From Pelecanus crispus (taxonomy: Eukaryota > Chordata > Aves > Pelecaniformes > Pelecanidae): a stretch of 64,000 nt of DNA. Shown here piece after piece: positions 52,601-64,000 of this stretch. Position 1 is the stretch's first letter. The number at the start of each line of letters is the position of its first letter. The translations under genes were made by a program, and so were the position numbers. The stretch spans positions 44,979,498-45,043,497 of the forward strand of contig NC_134648.1 in assembly GCF_030463565.1 (NCBI RefSeq), in the 5' to 3' direction. The notes beneath the pieces are model-generated. The model saw nothing but the letters and a program-made list of their open reading frames with translations. It had not been told where the DNA came from and searched no databases.

Positions 52601-55600
52601 TTTGCTAAGGTTCTTTTCTGCTGCTCCGAAGTCACGATTTTGGCATCGCACCCCCGTTCAGCCTTAACGGCCAGGCGCTGTCCGTCGGTCTGCACAGGCC
52701 TGGCAAGCGGCGTGGGGGCCGTTCTGCCGCTGCTGGGTGCCGCGGCTCCTTGTCCAGCCTTGACCAGGAGCTGTGCTGCTGCCGCGCTCTCTGGGGGGAA
52801 AGGCCGGGGGGCCTGGCGCAGAGACGGCACCTTCTGTGGTTTTGGGAGAGCTGCTCAGGCGACGGGGCAGGTCACGACACGTAAGGCGGAAGGCGCAGCA
52901 TTAAAAGATAGGAAGATGACTTGCAGGAAAACAAGGAAGGATAACCCTCCCCAGAGAGTTCCGCTTGCCCGTACTGAGCTGGACGGGGCTTCAGGCGCAG
53001 GACACCGAACACGGAGCGTTTCATCTCTAGCCCATCCAAGTGGAGAAGGGGATTGTCAGTACTGTGCGGCTCTCTGCTCCCCGAACTCATGTGTCTGAAC
53101 TCCAAGAGATCCGAAACATGCAGGATCTTGACCAGCAGTATGTAGGAGCAGCCAGCCTGTGTTGTGGTCAGTCAGCCGCCTCTCCCCAAAACACCTGAAT
53201 TGCTGATAGTACCTTGGTGGAAACCAGCAAACTAGTGTTTGTCGGCATGCACGCATGTATATATGTACATACATATATATACACACATTCATACTGCACT
53301 GCGTGAGGTATGTGGGACTTTTTCCCCTTTCTCCATTACTATACGCCACCATGTTGACCAGATGAGCCGCTATGTTTCCAACCTCTTTTTTTGATTTACA
53401 TCCTGCCCTCTCTGTACGCAGAATTCAAAACTGAATTGCATTCATGAAGATTCAAAATTTGCCCCATCAGCCTTGAAGTCACTAACCTGGAGCTATGTTG
53501 CCCCTCAGCTCTGTACGTCCACGCATTCAGGAATCCCCACCACCACTCGGCTGAAAACAGCAAGTCTGTTAGACTCAACTTTTTTTCCAGCTCATGGCCA
53601 CTTGTTTACTCTTACTGCCTGTTCAGTGCCAGCAGCGTCGGACCCAGGAAGGAGCACCTTCATTGCATAATTGCATTTAAAGAGTCAGCCATTACCTAAC
53701 GCGGTTTTCAAATAAAATACATGCTGCTTTTTGATCAGACAGGTAGTTAGGGTAGGTGAAAATGTGTTATGGGAATTAATAGCAGAAATCGTAAAACGGC
53801 TAACTAAAGACACAGTTTTCTGGTGGGCTTAAACCAACATAAGTCCATGCCTCGTTTCTGGGTGTCTGCTGCTCTTGTGGAGCTTGGCGGACTGGGATGG
53901 ACTTATGTGGTTTCAGATCCTGATTGTCGGGATGGTTTAATGGATCCCAAAACAGCCTTCATTACACTGCAGCGTGTCACAGCATGTTGTGTGTGACACA
54001 TGCCCTTGTCAGTGTCCCAAACGGAGGTCTGCGTCCTTGCAGCCATACACAATGTTGGGAAGCTGCTGCGGCAAATACCATGTGGGTTCCTTCACCTTTG
54101 TAAGGAGATGTAGCCATGCACGTGTGCAATACCTCTTGCAGTGCCAGTGGCCACAGTCACTGCCGTGGGCCCAGCAGGCTTCTTCTAACGCTTGTACAAT
54201 ACCGTGAAGCTGCTGCATATGAGTGCCCTAATCTTGTGCCCTTGCAGCACCCACATGGTGCACTCTGCGCTGCACATCCCAGGCTTGCAAAATGAAAGTG
54301 GAGAAAGAGTTACCAGCTCCAGAGTTGCACGGCCGGGTGGATGCTCCAGGAAAGAGTTACCAGCTCCAGAGTTGCATGGCCAGGTAGATGCTCCAGGGAT
54401 GACGACTCCAAAACTGTGCATGACTCACCCTCCATCTTTACTACCATGGAAACTGAATAATGAATCAGAAGGGCTTGTTATTCTCGTCACCTTGCAAGGT
54501 GCATACCTGAGGCACCCAGGCACGTGGGGCTGCTGCTGCACGTCACTGACCTGTACCTGGTAGTCGTCAGAGTACAGAAGAAGTAAGGGCTGAAGAAGGA
54601 GTATTTTATGACTTTATAGAAATCTCTGAGGAAGAAATGAGTTTACCAGAATCAGAGAGCATTTCTCAGGGGTGAAAAACAGCTCACAGGTAAAGGGAAA
54701 GGGGCTTCTCATTCTCAAGAAAATGAACAATGGGCTCCCGGTGACTGCAGCGATCAGAGAAGGAACTTGTGATAGAGCCCAGTGGTGACCGTGGAGGCCA
54801 CAGAAATGGCCAGTATCCAGCCAAGAGCAGTAATGACCAAGCAAATCTTATTGCTGGAGCACGCTCAGACAAAGCTGGTTCCCCACCTTGGCATCTCGCT
54901 GCGCTCAGGAAGCATTGAGTTTCACTACCCTTGTGCCACAAGACCTGCATCCCACCAGGCACCACCGAAATAGCCCTATGATTCAGAGAGCCCAGCAGCA
55001 GCAGCACTAAAAGCTTTGTGAATGATACCCTATGCGGACCGCATGCCTCTGAGGAAGCCCTCCAAGCCTCCCCTCACGCTCCATGGACGGAAGAAATGAC
55101 TCACCGTGAAGCAGAAGGCACTGTTTGTTTGGATTCAACTCCTGGATGCTCATTAGTGCAAAGTGATTATAATAGACTAAGTTGACTTATGCATTCAGGC
55201 TCTCTGAAATCATAGTCCTTTCTGTTTGTACCCTGTGCATCCTCTTTGCTTCTCTGTCAACGTCACTGAACTCAACATTACAATTTCAGCCTCATCTCCT
55301 GTGGAAGCAAGGCCTCTGCTTGGCCTCCTCGGGCATCCCCTCTCTCACTTGGGCTAGTCCTTGTCCCCGTGACTTTTTAACTTGTTAGCTTATTTGAGTT
55401 AAATCTGACAGAAGGATAGAGGTCACAAAAGTAATTAAGATCCTTAACTAAGTAACTAAGTTTCATAAAATAATTCATTTGAGATAGAAGAAAGTGGGGC
55501 TGTATGCCTGCCAGTTCAACTTGGGAACTTGTTGGTTTCTGCTAGGAGACATCAGATTTCTTATGGAGTAGCCAGATTACCTTCAGGCAGAGGACTACAA

Positions 55601-56030
55601 AGGGAAAGCAGAGGAACTTGTGTAGGTGTGCACTGAAGTAACAGAAAGTCTTGATACCATTCCATTTAAAAAAAAAAAAAAAAAAAAAGAATCGATCAGT
55701 CAAGAGAGAGAAATCCCTAGGAAACTGCATTTTATGAGACCTGTTGCTCAGGGCACTTCCTTTCCCCCTTTGCCCTCCTGCATACCTCTGGAAAATGTCT
55801 GGTTTCCTTCCAACAATTCTGTATTTTCAGTGGGAGTGCAGAGAATGCCGGATAAAATCTAACTTCTTGTGATGTAAGAGAGCATTAGAGAAAACCCCAG
55901 TGAAAGGCAAATGCTGAGTTTTTATGTCTTTCCTTACGCTGCGGATACATCTCTTGTAAAAAATTGCACGGTAAATATATTTGACTACAAGTGGTGGATC
56001 CTAGCACGATTTTGCTGCAAGTTAGCAAGA
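52601..56030. other. Intergenic region upstream of CFL2
   Basis: GC falls gradually away from the island. No gene is supported. It contains a short alternating purine-pyrimidine tract (about 53251-53290), the 47-bp tandem repeat at 54304-54397 and a run of 21 A at 55668-55688. Confidence 0.55.
54304..54397. repeat. 47-bp tandem duplication
   Basis: Copies 54304-54350 and 54351-54397 differ at three positions. All three are transitions, and two fall where copy 1 has CG dinucleotides, as expected from methyl-CpG decay after duplication. No repeat family recognised. Confidence 0.9.
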
Positions 56031-56560
56031 CTTGCAGCGTCTCCCACGCGCGCTAATCCCGGGAGCCTGCAGCGAGGGGCAGGGTGCGTGGGCTGGCGTG
56101 GAGCAGGGATCCCCAGCGAGCCCGGCTGGCGGGCCAGGAGACTGGATTTCCCCCTAAGGGACGCTCCAGCTCCACCTTCCTTGGCAGGGTCACTTCTGCT
56201 GCTCTGAGCAGCCTCTTCCACCAGTGTGGTCCCAAAACTTTTTTTTTTTTTCCTTGGAAAGCTCTCCAACCGTCCGCGTTCCCTGGCCGAGGTCACCTTA
56301 CGGCCATATGCCAGGAGAGCGGGCAGAGGGGAGGCAGAAGGAAGCAGCGGCCGCGTAAAGCCTGGCACGGCCAGCGCGGATGCTCGAGGAGCGGCAGCCA
56401 GATGCTTTTCGGGGCAGGGTGGAATTCCCCCCTCTCCCCGCTGTGACTCTCAGCGCCGTGCTGGTAAGTCACGCGTGCCGGTGAATCATAACGCCGGGCA
56501 GCCACAGGCCTGCCATTGGTCAGCGGATAATAAAAGGGAGATTTAATTAAAATGTTATGT
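56030..56560 (+). promoter_or_regulatory. Isolated GC-rich patch ending in CCAAT- and TATA-like boxes
   Basis: A CpG-enriched patch in an otherwise AT-rich intergenic stretch. At its right end CCATTGG (56513-56519, an inverted CCAAT box) is followed 10 bp later by ATAAAAGG (56530-56537, TATA-like). The layout suggests a plus-strand promoter starting near 56560. No downstream coding exon was recognised. Confidence 0.25.
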
Positions 56561-57087
56561 CTTGTAATGACATCATTTTAGGGATGGTATTTATACATAA
56601 CAAAAAAGGAAATAAAAACTCTTCCTGTGAGAAAAACATGGAACCTAAATGGCAGAAAAATGGCTAAGCAGAACCAAAAAATTCCCCTGCAATCTAAAAT
56701 ACAGGGAAGCTTTGCCTAGCCTTATTACTAAAAACAGAAGATAAAAGTTACTTTTAAGTAATTAGCACATTCACAAAGGTTTGCACATTTATAGCACTAG
56801 AAAAAGTAACTACTATTTACCCTGCTAGCCTTCATAAATTCCTGTATGCCCTGCAAAATGCATTTTCCCCAGGAACAGTTTCTTCCCAAGTCTCTCTTCT
56901 TGCTGCCTCTTGTTCACAGCTGAGGTAAATTTACACCATAACCTCAGCTAAGGAAGGATTTATAAGATCAGCCACTGACTATATCAATTATTCAATTTAC
57001 TCCCTTTTTTTTTCCAGACAACTTTCTCTTCCATGGTAAAGACAGGGTTTTTTTTTTCCCACTTCTCCTTGTAGCATTTTTATTGCA

Positions 57088-57226
57088 AGGTCTCAAAGCT
57101 CTTTATTAAAATTATTAATGAAGTATCCCTGCCTGATGAGTATTATTTATCCTGTCCGATGGGTTGCCCGGGGTCATCCAGGCAGGCTGTGGCAAGCCGA
57201 GGCGCAGGGCAGGGGGCTTGGATCCC
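57088..57226 (+). mobile_element. MIR-like CORE-SINE remnant
   Basis: The order AAAGCTCTTTATTAAAATTA, TATTATTTATCCTG, GGTTGCCCGGGGTCATCC and GGCAGGCTGTGGCAAGCCGA parallels the MIR consensus blocks for the TTTA-ACA region, the TATTATTATCCCCATTTTAC region, TTGCCCAAGGTCACACAGC and TCTGTGGCAGAGCCAGG. It is heavily diverged, as expected of an amniote-wide ancient SINE. Assigned from memory of the consensus. Confidence 0.45.
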
Positions 57227-57722
57227 CGTCCCTGTCTTTATACCCCAGACCATCCCTCCTCCTAAGGAAGGAAATGTAGGTCAGGCAGAACAATTATTTT
57301 CTTGAAACCTCTGTTTCAAGCAAACAGCAAAGTCAGACTTTCCTTCTCAGTAAGCATCCTCTGACAACACTGGGTTCGAGGAGTTTGATGTTGGCCGTTA
57401 TCTCCAACTACTGGTGTGTCAGAGGGATGCATATATCTGCACATACAGTGAAGCAGAACCCCGGCTGTATAGCAGACACGGGTGCAATATGGTAAATCCT
57501 ATCTAAAGAGAGGAAATGTAAAAAGCAGCATCGTTTTCTGGGAGCACGGTAGTTGCTGTGCGTCGCAGAATAATGCTTATTACAGTGAAACGGCAAGAAG
57601 GGAGCCAAAGTGACCTTTAGAAAACCAGGCGTATGTAGCTGACCTGGTAAGTGGATTAGGGGAAGAGCTGCCAGAGTGCTTTGGAAGAATAGGCTGTAAC
57701 ATTAAACAAGATAATAGACTTT

Positions 57723-57740
57723 GTTATTTAATTAAATTTT

Positions 57741-57771
<31 letters not shown>

Positions 57772-57833
57772 TTATTTTTTATTTATTTATTTATTTATTT
57801 AATTTGTTATTTAATTAAATGTTATTTAATTAA
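57723..57833. repeat. (TTTA)n microsatellite flanked by 15-bp direct repeats
   Basis: A TTTA tetranucleotide tract at about 57740-57801 is interrupted once by ATTATTTTTT. It is bordered by GTTATTTAATTAAAT at 57723-57737 and 57806-57820, and by a shortened third copy at 57821-57833. Confidence 0.92.
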
Positions 57834-60800
57834 CAAAAAGAGAAGTCCAGAAATGTTCTTCAAGCAGCCAAAAAGCAATGGCGTAATTTGCTAGATTTAT
57901 CGGTCACCTGCAGAAACCTCTTCTGGATAATCCATTCCCTTTGTGTTCTTGTTTCATATATGTAACTTTTTCTTACAAAAGGAGCTTATGGCAGAGTCCC
58001 CTAAAAGTGACAATCTCTCACGCTAAAAGCATGCCAGCTGTGAAAACAGTATGAAGAAAAACCAAAATGTTTTCTGGTGCCGCCAGCTTGTTCTCAGCTG
58101 AAGTACGCCGCTTTTAGTTTGAAATGCGTTATTCTCGCTCTCTGTGCCTGCAGCAGAGGAGCTGCTGCACAGAGGAGGGTAACGCACGGGAAGTCGCGCC
58201 TGGGAGCTCCTGTTTAAGCGCCTTTCCCTCAGCCCACGGCATCCACTCACATCCAACACCCTCACGCTCCTTCCCGGCACTATTCAAGGACACGCGTATG
58301 AGTAACACAGAGGAGATGCCGTTAATAGTTTTGCTGGTTTCTGTCAGGAATTTCTAGCGGAGCTATAAAACTGGGGTACCTAAGGTTAGCGGGGATGTTC
58401 ATCAACGCGGTGGTCCCAGGAGGTGCTTCTTCAATAGCAATTTCACCCCTCGCCAACCTCTTGAAGTTTACGGCAAAAATTCCCTGCCTTTGCCACCAGA
58501 AGAAAGCTGTCTGTTATGCCAGTGGCTGTTCAGCACTGTCGTACGCCTCGCTCGAGCCGTGCATCTCTGACTGCTGCAATGTCCGTTTGCCGTGCACGTG
58601 CCTCAGCAGCATCCAGCAATTTTTGCTCTTTCTCCCATGTCTTACAAATTGACTGATAGTCCTTATGCTGGCAGTGGCCAAGTTTCTCCCTCCAAGCTTA
58701 GGAAGTCAAATTCTGCTGCCTCTTATACTAGGTTTTCAATTTGCCACAGCACAGAAGCAGAATTTTTTTTGTTTCTTTTTTAAAATCAGAATGGAGATAA
58801 AAATGTGGTCTGTTTTCTTCCTCTGTGCTGAGGCTCAACAGTTGGCTCTTCGCTTGCTCGCAGGATGTAAAATTTAGTACATAAATATACTAAAACTTAC
58901 ACAAAGAAGGAGTAGGGACAACAGCGGTGTGACCAAAATGAAGTCCACGTCTACAACAATCCTAACAGTGGCTTCATCTTGTTCTGAAAACTTGTTCAAC
59001 CACAGAGCAGCACCTCCTCGCAGCAGAGGAGCAGGACAGCTGGAAGGGGCGATTTCTCGAACGGCTTCAGCCTGGTTCGCAGGAGGACGACTGCCAAAAG
59101 TTAGGATGCAGTCAGACAGCTCAGCAGATGACACAATTTAAACTGGTGCACCTCCAGGAAAAGGTGGCGGTGATTTCAGAAAGCTCTTTCCCTTCTGGAT
59201 AATCTCACCTTCGAGATGCTGGGGCTGGCTGGCACGTAAGGAATATAATGATTCAGCTTTGTTACGCTCTTCTTTACAGAAGAGCCCCCAAGAAGCGGGC
59301 CCCCGGAGACAGCCAGGGTTGCTGATGGGACAAGGAATCCATGTTTTCCTGTGGCTGGACAAGTGCAAAGCAGCACTGTACACAGATTGCACACAGATTC
59401 TGGGCACTAATCCCAAGTCTTGCAGCCCTGGCCTGGTTCTGCTACTAACCTTCATCGCTCCGTGCTTCCCCTCCTACTGGGGTTATGTCATCGCGTTGGA
59501 ATAAGGTCCTTGGAAAACGGGCTGTTTCTAATCACGATCAGCACTTCTGTGGCATCGTAGGTCTGATTTAAGGAGACATCTTTGCGATACAAAAAATAGT
59601 CACCAGGAAAGGATCAAATCCTGTCCAGGAGATGGAGGAAGCCATCGCAAAAGTGCCAAGACAGGGGAGATTAATTCACACGGCCTGTTTAGATTGGAAG
59701 TCGCAAAGGCCAGACCAAAAGGAGGACAGACACTTTCGGTTCTGAAGTTTTCATACAATTAAAATTGCTCCAGACAGTCCTAGGACTCAGTTTGCAGCGG
59801 TGCATCTGAATGGAAGGAAATTCTGTTTGATGAAGGTTGAACCCAAGGACTGGTTCTAAGAAACCTCTTGAAAGATGGACAACTATGGAAACAAAAGATG
59901 CACAAATTAAACCTACTAGAGCATTGCAGAGCCCCCTCACAAAGTATGTTGCTTAAAAAGTTGATCTTGCCTTTTAAAACTACTAAGTTTTTCAGATAGC
60001 AATCTAAAAATAAAACATTAGCTAAGCCTAACATGCTAAATACATGAGTTGAGATCACTTTCTGGTGGTTGAGGATGGGCTTTAGGATGACTGGGGCACA
60101 GGAATATTTATAACCGTTGCTGGATCGCGGGACCTGTGGGTCAGTGCGAAAGCGTCCTCCGGTGCCAGCAGCGCTCTCGAGCGCTGCCAGGACTGCGGAG
60201 CCCAGCATGTGACTCCGATGGTGGGATCTGCCCAGGAATGCTCGCCAAAGGCAGCGATGAAGCCCTGATCCCGCAGGCAAATCCCCACGCTGCCCAGAAT
60301 CAAACGCAGAGCTGCCGTCCAAACCCCAAATGTTTCAGCATCCTGGCTCACGTTTCTGCCATTTCAAACGCGTGATTCACAGCAGCCAAGCCACAGCACA
60401 ACCCGTCGCTTCACAGTCCTTCCCTCTCCGAACTAATTTCATCTGTAAGGCGCTTGGAGAAGAAAAACAGGAAAGCGCATAGATTATTCTATACGTTCTC
60501 ATAGGACTGTTAATCTAGGAAATAGCTGTATAAAGCCTAAATAAATTGGTAAACTGAGCAGAGCAAATCGACAGAGCTCAGGTTGGACTCTGTATTACTG
60601 TAGCAGAGTGGGAATATCCTCTCCGAGACAACCTTGTTAGAAGGGACACCGTAGCGCAAGCGTGCCGTTTTCAGCTCCTCCACACGGCACTGTTGAATCA
60701 GGCTGTACGCAGCGCCAGAATAACTCTGCGCTGCGGCACGATGCTAGCGCAGTGGCACTCTGTTACTGGAATAAAGACGCTTTCTTTCGTGGTTCTTTGA

Positions 60801-60900
60801 AGCAAATGTAAGAAAGGAAAGGTGAGCGACTGTGGAGAAGAATAAGCGAAAGCTGATCTTCTGTGGGCAGCGGCCAGCGCTTTGGAGAGCGTGCTGTCAT
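57834..60900. other. Intergenic region, no gene recognised
   Basis: Mixed composition. A 180-codon minus-strand open frame at 59780-60322 has no recognisable domain. A small perfect-stem palindrome (CTGCGCT / AGCGCAG) lies around 60727-60752, and AATAAAGAC follows at about 60770. A degraded LTR is possible there but not supported by other landmarks. Confidence 0.45.
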
Positions 60901-60964
60901 GTTAACATCCTTGTAGGAAACTTGGCGCAATCAAACATTTCTATCACCAAAAGCGAGTGACCTG

Positions 60965-61115
60965 AACAGCTGGATGTACCCTGCGAGCAGCGGGGAGGGC
61001 GCAGGCAGCGCGCGGGTGCTTGCTGCCTTCCCCGCTTCCGGCCAGCCTCCTGCGATACCCACAGCCTCTCGCAAGGCGACGGCTGCTACGCTCCTGGGTT
61101 CGGAGGCCCAGAAAA
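60965..61115. promoter_or_regulatory. Short CpG-rich patch with ETS-type site
   Basis: A compact GC-rich segment with repeated CG dinucleotides (GCAGCGCGCGGG) and CGCTTCCGGCC (ETS core GGAA on the minus strand), followed by a T-tract at 61118-61130. It could be a small CpG-island promoter or enhancer; no linked exon was seen. Confidence 0.2.
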
Positions 61116-61699
61116 CTTCTTTTTTTTTTTTCACCCCCTTCTTCTTTCATACCTAAGAAATTTTAAAGATGGAGTTGCACCTAGAAAAAGCTCATTTAAA
61201 ATCAGTTTCAGCAATTTTCCAGAAAAGAAGCGCTACAAACCCAGGAAATCGATATATTATGGTAGAGAAACAAACCCAAAGTCAGCCTCGGCGCACTTTT
61301 TGGAAAACATATGCAGCCTGTGGCCTTCTGCCACTGACAACATTTCAGGTGTAGTTCATATTGGTATTTAGGCATTCTAATGCACTCCAAATATTAAAAA
61401 GCATTGGTTTGGAAAAGCATCCGTTTGCCAGAATGCAGGTGCTGGTGCATGGCCGAGGGTGGAGCGTTTCACCAACAGCAGACTGGATTTATTTGATTAC
61501 TTAGAAAGTAAAACCAAGTTTAAACGCAGACCCAGCCGCCCATTGTCACGGAAGCTCGGACCAGTGGGTGCTGCTGGGAGCAGGGGGAGGCCGGAGGAAG
61601 CTGGGCTTTGCTCCCAGCACCTCTCATGGTCTGAGTAAATCACAGTTTTACCAGCACTTTCCCTGGAGATGTACCTTTTAAAGACACAGAAGTATGTTC

Positions 61700-64000
61700 A
61701 TGAATGCCAAACTTTATTTTAATAGTCAGTAGCTTACAGCAGTTAAAAATACAAAACTTTGCACAAGTATACACACATACATCCACAAATACACAAACAT
61801 GTTTTAGGGATGGTGCTACTTCAGCATCCCTGTTAGGAAACAGATGGGAAACAAGGTGATGGCTTTACTTATCCGTCTTTGTAATTTTTGTGTTTTGCAG
61901 CACAGTCGTTTTGCCTTTCACATTTGCCTTAATCCAAACATCTTAAAGCCTGAGTACCACAAAATGGGAAACTTTATCGGTGGTAACTGGAGATTCTCCA
62001 AGAGGGGTTGTTATACAGGCCTGATACTGGACATACATAGAATTGAGCACTTAAAGGCAAAGATTTAATAGAGTGCTGTTTAAGGAAGCACCAAATTAAG
62101 GGAAATAGGTTGCTGATGAAGGGCAGGAGGAAGAAGACATCAGTTGGTCCGATGGTAGCAGGCTGAGAAATCTCAGGATAACCCCTTACAGCAAGCTGGG
62201 TAATGCACGAGGAGCGCCTCTGCAGAACGAGACCAAGAAGTCGCTGTCGTGAAGATCAAGGTGACAGTTCAGCAGTGCAGGGGACAGAGCTCCTGGAGTT
62301 ACAGCAACCGAGCCGAATGCCGCACAGAAAACTACCTGCAAGTCATCTGCGCGCTGGCAATTTTTTTAGAGTGAGAAGGCTCTTACGGAGTAGACATAGT
62401 GCTTGGTAGCCTCAAGAAGTGTTAGCTGAAATTGTTGCAATCAGTTATGATAATGATCCACACTGGAGGCAACGCGATCAGTGTTTGATGCTATTTATTT
62501 GAATACAAATGGATAGAAGATACAGGATTGTTGCAGGGTAAGGGTTAATTCAGTAGTTACATCAATAATTCAAAAATCGTAAAGCATCCAAGTAATCTCC
62601 TAAATCCTAATGTACTAGATTACCAGTCCAGCAGTACCATGATGTTGGGCAGGACTCTGGTGTGGTCTGGTGTCCCCAGGGATCTGCTGCCTGCGCACAT
62701 CCATAGCAGAATCTCCGCTTCTGGACGATGATAGTTTCAGAGGTGGCTGGTTGGGGGGCAGATGGCTGCATCAAGTTGGGCTGTTCAGGGTCCGGCAACC
62801 TCTGCCTCCCTATAACTACAACTTCAGGCTGGTTTTCGGCTGCTTCTTGCTGGTTTCTAATGCCCATATTTGCTAAGATTATGCTACGGTCACCGTCCTT
62901 TACTATTAATACTAACATTTATGTGCTCTCTCTGAAACTGAAAACTACACCCTCCACACAAGAGCAGGGGGTGGTGGCCCCAGCCCAAACCCTTCACAAA
63001 TGAAGAGTGCTGGCTCACATCTGTCACACAGTCTGCCAGACCAAAGCAGCTCAAGCTTTCCAGCATCCTTAAAGGTTTCCAGAAGTTAAACTTCCAGCAG
63101 GCGAATTTGACACTGGATATGCCAGTCAAGGTGAACACCTGCCTCCTAATACAGGTGAAGGGACCTGGCACAACAACTTCATTACCTTGGTGCTGCCAGC
63201 TGACACCTAAGCATGAACAGCCAGCAGCATCAGCTTGACTGCAACCACCACACAAGGCTACATCCTTGCATTTGAACAGGCCTTCTCCTTCTGAGCTCGT
63301 CCAGCTTGGGTAGGAAGGGCAGCTTCCAGTAAGAGCAGCCGCTGTAGGGATTTGTCTTCTGAATCTTTTGACAGTCTGTGGTGGCCAGGAGCTGAGCAAG
63401 TTGTCTTTGAGGAAATGCTGAGATTTCCTGAAAGAGAGAGTCCTTTGGGTTGGAGCCCAATTCCTCCAAAGGAACTGGCCCCACGGTTATGAAAGAGTTA
63501 TATACAAAAAGCATCAGAAGAAATTGCCTAGAGTGGTTACTCAGTAATTCTTGCATGAAAGGGGCAGGATTTGCACAGCAGGAAAAACAGCTGGTATAGC
63601 TGGGTCTGGGTACCTGCCACGGCTAAGATATATCTGAGCTACCAAGAAAGGGATCACTATTGGATCTTGGCAAAATGCTGCTTGGAGGACAGACGCTGGA
63701 CTTGGAGCTCAAGGAAGCCTAGTGCCTGTTTTCCTGAAGAGTCTGGTGCAAGCTGATTAGTCAGGCCCTCTGGATCCAAGATGAAGCCGTTGACCTTATC
63801 CATTTCTGCACCTTTGTGAAACTTCAGCTTGGAGCCGCCTGCAGATACTGCACGTCCCTTATGCTAGTGCTAACACCACATGGGATCGCTGATCGCAGTA
63901 AGACATGGGTTTGTTTTGGGGGGCAGGTGGAGAAAGAGCATGAATATCTTGGCCCCTTAAGACAAGGAGGGAGATATGAAGCAATTTCCCTTTTTCCAAA
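61700..64000. other. Right-end region, unidentified; minus-strand poly(A) signals
   Basis: AATAAA on the minus strand occurs at 61713-61718 and 62494-62499. Upstream of the second, minus-strand open frames 62607-62918 (103 codons) and 62890-63399 (169 codons, cysteine-rich) overlap in different frames. I recognise no domain in either. Options are a decayed endogenous retroviral 3' end, the terminal exon of a gene beyond the window, or chance. BAZ1A is the expected next minus-strand gene by synteny, but nothing here reads as BAZ1A. Confidence 0.3.

Noticed and set aside
55668..55688. Run of 21 A as a possible tail of a processed pseudogene
   Set aside because: The preceding several hundred bases show no coding similarity or upstream AATAAA, and no target-site duplication is evident.

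Overview
The window reads as nuclear DNA of a bird. Two protein genes can be reconstructed exon by exon with consensus splice sites and near-identity to vertebrate orthologues. The interspersed repeats include 3' ends of CR1 LINEs with the ATTCTRTG-type terminal repeat typical of avian CR1. The rest is AT-rich intronic or intergenic sequence broken by two strong CpG islands.

Layout. (1) Positions 1-24772, minus strand: SNX6 (sorting nexin 6, an SNX-BAR protein). Thirteen coding exons are placed and give residues 1-389. The vertebrate protein is 406 residues, so the last exon (about 17 codons, stop and 3'UTR) should lie below position 1. (2) About 24400-25450: CpG island and promoter of SNX6, with GC boxes, a TCTCGCGAG element and an almost perfect 84-bp tandem duplication. 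(3) About 25450-47000: intergenic, with no gene I can support. It holds an old CR1 reverse-transcriptase remnant, a possible solo LTR and a run of 20 G. (4) 49891-52071, minus strand: complete CFL2 (cofilin-2, 166 residues, four coding exons), with a probable long 3'UTR down to about 47000 and a CpG-island promoter at about 51350-52600. (5) 52600-64000: intergenic, with a possible MIR-type SINE, a (TTTA)n satellite, two short GC-rich promoter-like patches, and an unexplained minus-strand open region at 62.5-63.4 kb with a poly(A) signal.

SNX6 and CFL2 lie in the same orientation and neighbouring order as in other amniotes (the human 14q13 block SNX6-CFL2-BAZ1A), so the region is conserved synteny. 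BAZ1A would be expected beyond position 64000. The two genes do not share a pathway: SNX6 acts in endosome-to-Golgi and plasma-membrane recycling, CFL2 in actin filament turnover in muscle.

I found no clear new biological system. The points most worth checking are the in-frame 84-bp duplication in the SNX6 upstream region, a MEF2/CArG-like/YY1-like cluster just inside CFL2 intron 1, a hairpin-forming CR1 cluster in SNX6 intron 3, and the unexplained region at the right end.
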